DNA of 64,000 nucleotides, from contig CM073323.1 in NCBI GenBank assembly GCA_037043015.1, positions 25,014,758 through 25,078,757 of the forward strand, written 5' to 3'. The translations under genes and the position numbers were made by a program. Each line of letters begins with the position of its first letter. The stretch's first letter is position 1. Below the pieces are notes generated by a model that saw only the letters and a program-made list of their open reading frames with translations, searched no databases and was not told where the DNA came from. Positions 57,911-64,000 of this stretch are shown here, one piece after another. Origin of the DNA: Bryum argenteum (Eukaryota; Streptophyta; Bryopsida; Bryales; Bryaceae).

Positions 57911-58874
57911 ATGCATTGCCATGTGGCCCTCTTCACCACAATTCAAACAAGTAATGTAACTTGTCTCTTTTATTATGGACTTGTCCCCACTTTGGGCTTG
58001 TCCTTGGCAAACTTGTCCTTCCCATCCTTGGAAGGCCTACTCTTACCACCCTAAGGCTTTTGCCAACCATTTTTCTTATGTTGACTCTTGGATAGTAATT
58101 TGCCTTGCTTTCCCGTTGAGGCCTCCTCTTTAGAGGCCTTTTGGTGACCTTCATTATCACCAATCCCTTTTGCCAACTTGAGCAATTTGGCACAAGTCTC
58201 CGGCAATCTCGGCATCTTGAATAATGCCCGCTCCACCCAACCTTAGAGTCCATTGAAGAAAATGACCTATTTGGCCAATTCATCTAACTTCGGGAGCACA
58301 TTCAAATGTGCATTGAAATCCTTCACATAGGCATGAAGAGTGCCCGTTTGCTTCAATTGCACAAGGGCCATGCCATCCCGAATCTCTTGGTACTCCGGGG
58401 TGAAGCAATCACTTAGGATCCCCTCGAAACCGGTCCAAGTCAAGTTGCTCACCACTGCCGCGTTCTCATCCCGGAAACGAGTCCACCGCAAATGAACATG
58501 TTAATTTAAGAAGGCCACGAGAATAGTGATCTTGTCCTCTTCACGAGCTCTTTGGGCCTCAAAGTAGAGCTCAAGTTCCACAATGAAGTCCTTTACCTTT
58601 TTGCCTTGCCCAATTCCGTGAAGGAAGAGGGCAAGTTGGTCTTGCACAACTTGCGGGAAGAAAGGCTTGATGTCCTCCCCTTGAGCTCCTTGATCTCTTC
58701 CTCCAAGACTTGAAGAGTTTTGACAAGCTCATTGAACCATTCATCTCGTGCCTTCCGTTTTTGGCCTCGGTTCCCGGGAACGGGACTTAAAGGAATTTCT
58801 TCCTCCTCATGGTGAGTGTCCTCTTCACAAGTAGCAACTTCTCTTTGGTCCCCTTGGTCCCCTTTTATTTCCAC
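57908..58874 (-). pseudogene. Gag remnant of element 1 with one CCHC zinc knuckle
   Basis: Three fragments in different frames (58874-58593, 58491-58267, 58283-57933) give a capsid-like stretch (AYVKDFNAHLNVLPKLDE, the retrotrans_gag pattern) and a basic linker. The zinc knuckle CLNCGEEGHMAMHC (CX2CX4HX4C) is at 57949-57908 in yet another frame and meets a stop one codon later. Confidence 0.75.
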
Positions 58875-59017
58875 CGGCTCCTCCGATGGACTTTAAGAAG
58901 ACTCCTCATGAGGGGCATCCCCGGCCACAAAGGCTTAACTACGTGTCATCGGGCCACATCACGAGCTTCCGGCCTCTCATGCCATCCTACTCTTGATTAG
59001 ATCCCATTACGTAGCCT

Positions 59018-59030
59018 GCTCTGATACCAA
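59018..59030 (-). other. Primer-binding site, initiator tRNA-Met type
   Basis: On the minus strand TTGGTATCAGAGC begins one base after the LTR end (GCGACA, C, then TTGG..). TGGTATCAGAGC is complementary to the 3' end of plant initiator methionine tRNA, the usual primer of plant LTR elements. This fixes element orientation and the LTR boundary. Confidence 0.88.
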
Positions 59031-59031
59031 G

Positions 59032-61384
59032 TGTCGCAACCCTAATTACTCCAACACACTTTTTTTGCTTAGTGAGCCTTACTTGGTAGCGGAATCCCGG
59101 CTCACTTAGTTGGTAGCAACCGGCCACGACTTTGCTAACACTTGCATGTGCCCCACACACACAATGTTAGCACCATTCTAAGTCAAGGTGTCCAACCCAC
59201 CTTGACTCCATAACTCATTATCCGGTACTCATTACCCGGAACTCCCACCAACACATGGGTATGCCAACCCGGAACTCCCACCAACACATGGGCATGCCAC
59301 TTGGTGGCACGGGGCGGCCTTCCACAAATGTCCAAGCTCCCAAGGGTGCTACTAATCACCCCGGAGCTAACCGCCCTTATCCATTGTCCAACTTCCCACT
59401 AGTCCCCTTCCACTCTTGTTTCTCACCCCATTCGGGACTTTGCCGAAATCCTCCCGGAATCCGCACTAGTTTTCCGGGGACTAGTTTGGAGCGGGACTCT
59501 TTCCAACCCAATGTTGCGGGATGCTCAAGAGCATCCCACAATGCCCAAGATGTAGGAGTGAGGCTTCCTTTCCATGCCTCACCTACTTGAGCCATTCCCG
59601 GTCACTCCCGAAACCGCACTACTTATCACGGGGACTAACTTGGAGAGGGACACTTCCCAACCCCATGTTTAGAGATGCTCCAAAGCACTCTCTACTTTCC
59701 ACAAGGTGCGGGAGTGAGGCCCCATCCCAAGCCTCACCCCTTAGAGCCACCCCGGCTCCTCAAGGCACCATGTGCAAGTGAGGAGGGAGACCACCCCTCC
59801 TCATAGTACTCTCTGGAGTCTTCGATAGGCCCCCCCCTCTTGTGTTGAGGGGCCTTCCGTGACACACTTTTGTTTTGGAAGACCACCTGTTTTTGCCTTA
59901 GTCTCAAAAACGGGCCGTATCTTCTTCTCGGGCTAACTTGTAGCTCAGTTATCCAAATGGGACGTGCGAGCCCATTTTCGACATCTACTCTTTGAGTAGA
60001 TGTCGATAGACTCCTCACTTGTCCCAATTGAAGCTCCTATGTGGGAGCTATGCTCCTCTGAACATTCGGGAGTCCCGGGAGGCAGCAGTCCCGGAGTCCC
60101 GAAGTCCCGATGCTTTGGAGAGCCATATCTCCCAAAGCATTGCTTTGCTCCTCACGAGCCTTAGCATTTTGGAAAGCTCTTGTCTAGAGCTTTCCAAAGA
60201 CATGCAACATGCCGCCATCCAAGAAGGACGACATTTTGAGTCCCGAAAGGCAACACTCCCGAGTCCCGGAGTGTCCCGGAACGCGCTCCAACTTTGGAGA
60301 GTCATATCTCATGACTCACAACTCCAAATCGCGCGTTCTTTGGACCCGTGGGTGCGTGCTCAAACAAGGTTTCCAACCATGTAAGGCACACCACCCAATT
60401 CGTCCCAAGCACGACGCCATTGCGTGCTGTTTGCTCGGGACTCCCCTTGGTCACTTCACCTTTTCTCTTGCCAAGCCCGGGACGTCACTCCCGGGGTCCT
60501 CTCGGCTCACCACGGTGTTCGGGCATCCTTTGGTAAGGGATGTGACACTCACCCCCACCAAACAGCGTCGATGCCCTCATCGACAATCTCTCTTGTCGGC
60601 AGTACCAAGTTCTTGAGGTAGCCGCCTCCTTGGCACTTGCATTGCGTTCCAGGGTAGCTAGCCCCGCAATGCTCCAAGCATCCTTTTACTTGGAAAATGG
60701 CTAAGTCTCAAAGGTGGCACCCGATAGGTCTAAGGTCCTTTCCACCCAAGGACTTTCCTTGGAAGGACCCACATAAACTAGACCTATCCACTTTGGGACT
60801 CACTTGGAAGGCCCCCAATGGCCCCAAGTTAGGCTCAACTAGCCCATCATACTCACATGACTTAGAATTGAATTCAAGGCTAACCAACACTTTCTTGGTC
60901 GCAACACCAAGCCCTTTTTTCAAACACTTAGGCTCTCAAGTGGTGAACTTTGCTCGCCTAGGGGTAATGCTAAGTCCCGCCCGACCTAGCCTTTGCTTCA
61001 CTCTACCGAGACATGGGTGATCAAGCCATACGTTGACGATGGTCAACCCGCAAAGGGCACTTTTATGAGCCCGTGCCACTACCTTGCTCCCGCCCGAGCA
61101 AGTCCTAAGGTTAAGAGTCGTGGGGGTTCACCCACTCACAACTCCCAAGCCAAGGTCCCCTGTTTTGCAAAGATTCCAAGTATTGGCTTCGCGTATCCTT
61201 CAACCTCTTCTAACCAACCTAGCAATCCAAAATGAGATTAGGACTCATCTCACTTCCAACATGCAATCAAGGAACTTGCCAGCAACTTAATTGTCAACCA
61301 AGTATTACAACATGTGTCATTTGCACCATTTGCACCAAATGCTAGACAAAACTTAGGCCAAGTGTACACAAGTGTGGTAATTCA
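59032..61384 (-). repeat. LTR 2, shared: 5' LTR of element 1 and 3' LTR of element 2, 2353 bp
   Basis: Same TG..CA ends as LTR 1. The right side (plus strand) continues with the polypurine tract and internal sequence of element 2; the left side with the PBS of element 1. One LTR therefore serves both, the signature of a head-to-tail tandem. Confidence 0.9.
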
Positions 61385-64000
61385 CCCCACTTCAAAGGTT
61401 GATGTCCTCATCAATGCTTTCTCGTCTTGGATCTCCGTTGGCTTTCATACCTTTCCACCATCTCCTTTGCATTGGCCATGTACTTGGCCTCAACCCATGT
61501 TGTTTCCTTCTCATGGTACCCCCCGCCTCTTCACCAAGTATTATTTGCCCTTTTTCTTGGTGATCCGGCAATTCATAATGCCTTTTACTCCAATCTCCAA
61601 GTGATCACCAAGAAGTTCGGGAGGAGGCCGCAACACTTACTTGCATTCCGGCCTCACCTTATCTTTGTGATATGGCTTGAGTAATGACACATGAAAGGTG
61701 GGATGAATCATGGTCTCCGGTGGTAAGTCCAACTTATACACATCCTCAAACAACCGTTTTGCAATGACAAATGGACTCACATACTTTGCCATGGATATGG
61801 GAGTCAAGCCATCCGGTAAGGTGAAGTTCTTCACATTCTACCACACCTTTTAGCCTTCCTCATACTCCTCATGGCGCCGCCTTTTGTTAACTTGTTTCAC
61901 ATACCTCTTCGAGCCTTGTCTAAGTTTTCCATGGTCCTTTTCAATAAGTTGCTATCTCATGGCTACCAAGTCTTTTGCACCTTGGCTTTGTTCCATCTCC
62001 GATTGCAATCCATTCAAAAGCTAGGTTGTTAGGCATAAGTGGCTTCACACATAAGCCACCTTGGGCGGCGATTGACTCATAGCACCATGCCTCAATGCAT
62101 TATGGCTACCAACCGCCTAACCCAAGTAATCACTCCAATCACTTTGGTCTTCGGCAACCCATGATGCCGCCACCAAACGCTGAAAAGGAGCACCACCTTG
62201 TCAAAGGCGGTCGCCATCCCTTTTGTTGGCTCCATCCTTGCCAACTTACAAAAGCTATCCACCACCACAAAGATGGCGTCACTTCCTCGTGACTCCGGAA
62301 AGCTTGTAATAAAATCCATGGAGACACACTCCCATGGACCATCCGGGATAGGCAAAGACCGTAACAAACCCACGTGCTTTTGATATGGCGCCCGGTTGGC
62401 TTGACATTCAAGTGATACAAGTCTTCACATAATGGGCAATGTGTTCCTTCATTTCGGGCCAATAGAACCTCTTTGAAACCAAACATATGGTGGACTTCTC
62501 CCCCCTATGCCCGGCCAAGCGGTTGTCATGCTTCTCCTTGAGCACACACTCAACCTCCACATGCCCTTTGGAACACACACCCTATTTTGCTTGAACTTGA
62601 TCATACCTTGATGAAGCCGGATTTCGTTGGGCTTCTTGCCACACCTTAGTTCACTTAAGAACTTTTGAGCCTCGGGGTCTTTCATATACGCCTCCCTTAT
62701 CCATTTTGCCAAATCACCTTCTCCCGCATACATCACTCTCAAGACTTGCGTGGTATTTGACTTATGTTCATCATTCCAACCTAGTGCATCCGGCGCCCAT
62801 TCACTCGGCCCGGCTTGTGAATCAACTCCACATTTATAAGCACTAAGGTAACATGCCACCTCAATTGCTTGGGTGTAACTTAGGCTTATGTTTCAAAGTA
62901 CTTCAATGAAACATTATTGCTGAATATCTTGATCTCATTGAGACCAAGGTAATGTTGCCATGTCTTCAAACAATGCACCATGGCAACCATCTCCTTTTCA
63001 TGCGTTGGCCAATTGATTTGAGTGCCATCAAATTTCTTGCTCTCAAATGCAATTGGCCTTCCTTCTTGCATGAGTACTCCCCCGATGGCAAAGTCTCTTG
63101 CATCGGTGTGCACCTCAAAAGGCTTATCAAACTCCGGGAACTTCAATACCGGCGGGGAGGAGAGCTTCTCCTTGAGTTTTTTTCAAATGCTTGCACACAT
63201 GAATCGGTCCCATCCAAGGCCAAGTTTTTCTTAAGCAAACCGGACATGGGCTTAACAATCTTGGAGAAGTTCTTTATGAACCTCCTATCATAATAGGCCA
63301 ACTCAAACAATGACCTCAATTCCCTTTGTGAAGTGGGTTGGCTCCCCCTTCTTGATTGCTTCTACCTTCTTGTGGTCCGGTTTGACACTTTGCCCCGTCA
63401 TAATGAGTCTCAAGAACTCAATCTCTTGCAAGCCAAACTCACTCTTCTCCCCATTTGCATGTAACTTATTGTCCCTAAGTTTTTCAAGCACGATTGCAAG
63501 GTGTTGTGCATGCACTTCCGCCGTTTTGGAGATCACCAATATGTCATGAATGTAACAATGACAAGCCCATCCATCTCTTGATGGAATACCGTATTCATGA
63601 AGGTTGTGAACATTGATGAGACGTTGCACAACCCAAAAGACATCATCAAAGCCTTTACCACCTCCCAAATACACTTGGGAGGTGTGGAGTTAGAAGTGGT
63701 CTTATTCCTTTCAAGTCCCAAATCGGTCCTTAGCATCATCTAGAACCGGTTTTCCTCTAATTCCTCTAAGTTCACCAAGTTGATTCTACTCCCTAACATG
63801 TTGGGAGCCTTGGTGAACTCCAACTCAATCTCCTTGCCTTCGGGGTTGGCAACCACTCTCAATGGCCACCTCATTATCTTTACCCCAAAGGTATCAAAGG
63901 AAGTCTTACATAAGATGAGACCAACCCCATCCAATTCACAAACCTTGAAGTTTTCCACAAAGGTGAAGTTTTGGCACTTCACTTCTACTTCCGTTGCTAC
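59032..64000 (-). mobile_element. Ty3/gypsy element 2, partial (3' LTR and about 2.6 kb internal), runs off the right edge
   Basis: 61385-64000 repeats 55158-57780 of element 1 almost base for base, including the truncated integrase core and the YIHD/frameshifted RT. Copy-specific differences are mostly small indels (for example C6 at 62500-62505 against C8 at 56277-56284). Integrase/chromodomain remnants lie at 61390-62859, RNase H at 62886-63250 and RT at 63260-63750. Gag, PBS and 5' LTR would lie beyond the window. Confidence 0.9.

Larger units (their letters stand above)
52816..59031 (-). mobile_element. Ty3/gypsy LTR retrotransposon, element 1: 3' LTR plus internal region
   Basis: Read on the minus strand, the order is PBS, Gag with zinc knuckle, protease-like, reverse transcriptase, RNase H, integrase, C-terminal chromodomain-like region, PPT, LTR; integrase after RNase H defines Ty3/gypsy. 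Its 5' LTR is the block 59032-61384, which is also the 3' LTR of element 2. The period from LTR start to LTR start is 6216 bp. All reading frames are broken, so the element is not autonomous. The 5 bp left of the LTR are TTCCT; the matching right flank is outside the window. Confidence 0.9.

Noticed and set aside
1-64000. Bacterial, organellar or viral origin of the window
   Set aside because: Spliced nuclear-type plant genes, MITEs and a Ty3/gypsy element throughout; no operon structure, no plastid or mitochondrial genes.

Overview
The window is nuclear DNA from a land plant. Support for this: GT-AG spliced genes with 80-400 bp introns, a plastid histidine-biosynthesis phosphatase of the plant IMPL2/HISN7 type, a plant-type glycine-rich RNA-binding protein with a telobox (AAACCCTAA) upstream, an LEA2/NDR1-HIN1-like protein, Stowaway- and Tourist-like MITEs, and a Ty3/gypsy element primed by initiator tRNA-Met. 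The non-coding DNA is AT-rich and full of old repeats; the genes are short GC-richer islands. The species cannot be named from the sequence. The Myb/SANT-like gene at the left edge is of a kind common in seed-free plants, so a bryophyte, lycophyte or fern is possible, but that is a guess.

Layout. 0-1 kb: 5' part of a spliced Myb/SANT-like gene on the minus strand, running off the left edge. 1-6.8 kb: AT-rich repeats and a 517-bp Tourist-like MITE with TAA target duplications. 6.9-20.5 kb: a patchwork in which one block (unit A, about 6.87-10.29 kb) recurs as an expanded copy (unit B, about 14.45-20.53 kb). Around and inside these lie foldback repeats, short tandem arrays, a GA-rich element in three copies, and a GC-rich 5' piece of an NADPH-thioredoxin reductase gene bracketed by a 39-bp direct repeat. 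20.6-25.7 kb: AT-rich dispersed repeats and one doubtful terminal exon. 25.7-26.2 kb: the glycine-rich RNA-binding protein gene (minus). 26.3-31.4 kb: AT-rich repeats. 31.4-32.2 kb: a small spliced gene for a 47-residue membrane protein (plus). 35.7-36.5 kb: the LEA2 gene (minus). 36.5-47.3 kb: gene-poor, with several MITE families, one nested in another, and an 11-unit 21-bp minisatellite. 47.5-51.4 kb: an unrecognised minus-strand reading frame head to head with a complete 10-exon HISN7 gene (plus). 52.8-64 kb: two minus-strand Ty3/gypsy elements in tandem, sharing one 2.35-kb LTR; both are decayed and the second runs off the right edge.

The five intact or nearly intact genes are ordinary unlinked plant genes, not an operon or cluster. 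The more unusual material is structural: the shared-LTR retroelement tandem with common lesions, the thioredoxin-reductase fragment between long direct repeats, and the unit A/unit B pair that preserves an empty and an occupied site for one insertion. I saw no sign of a new defence, toxin or biosynthetic system.
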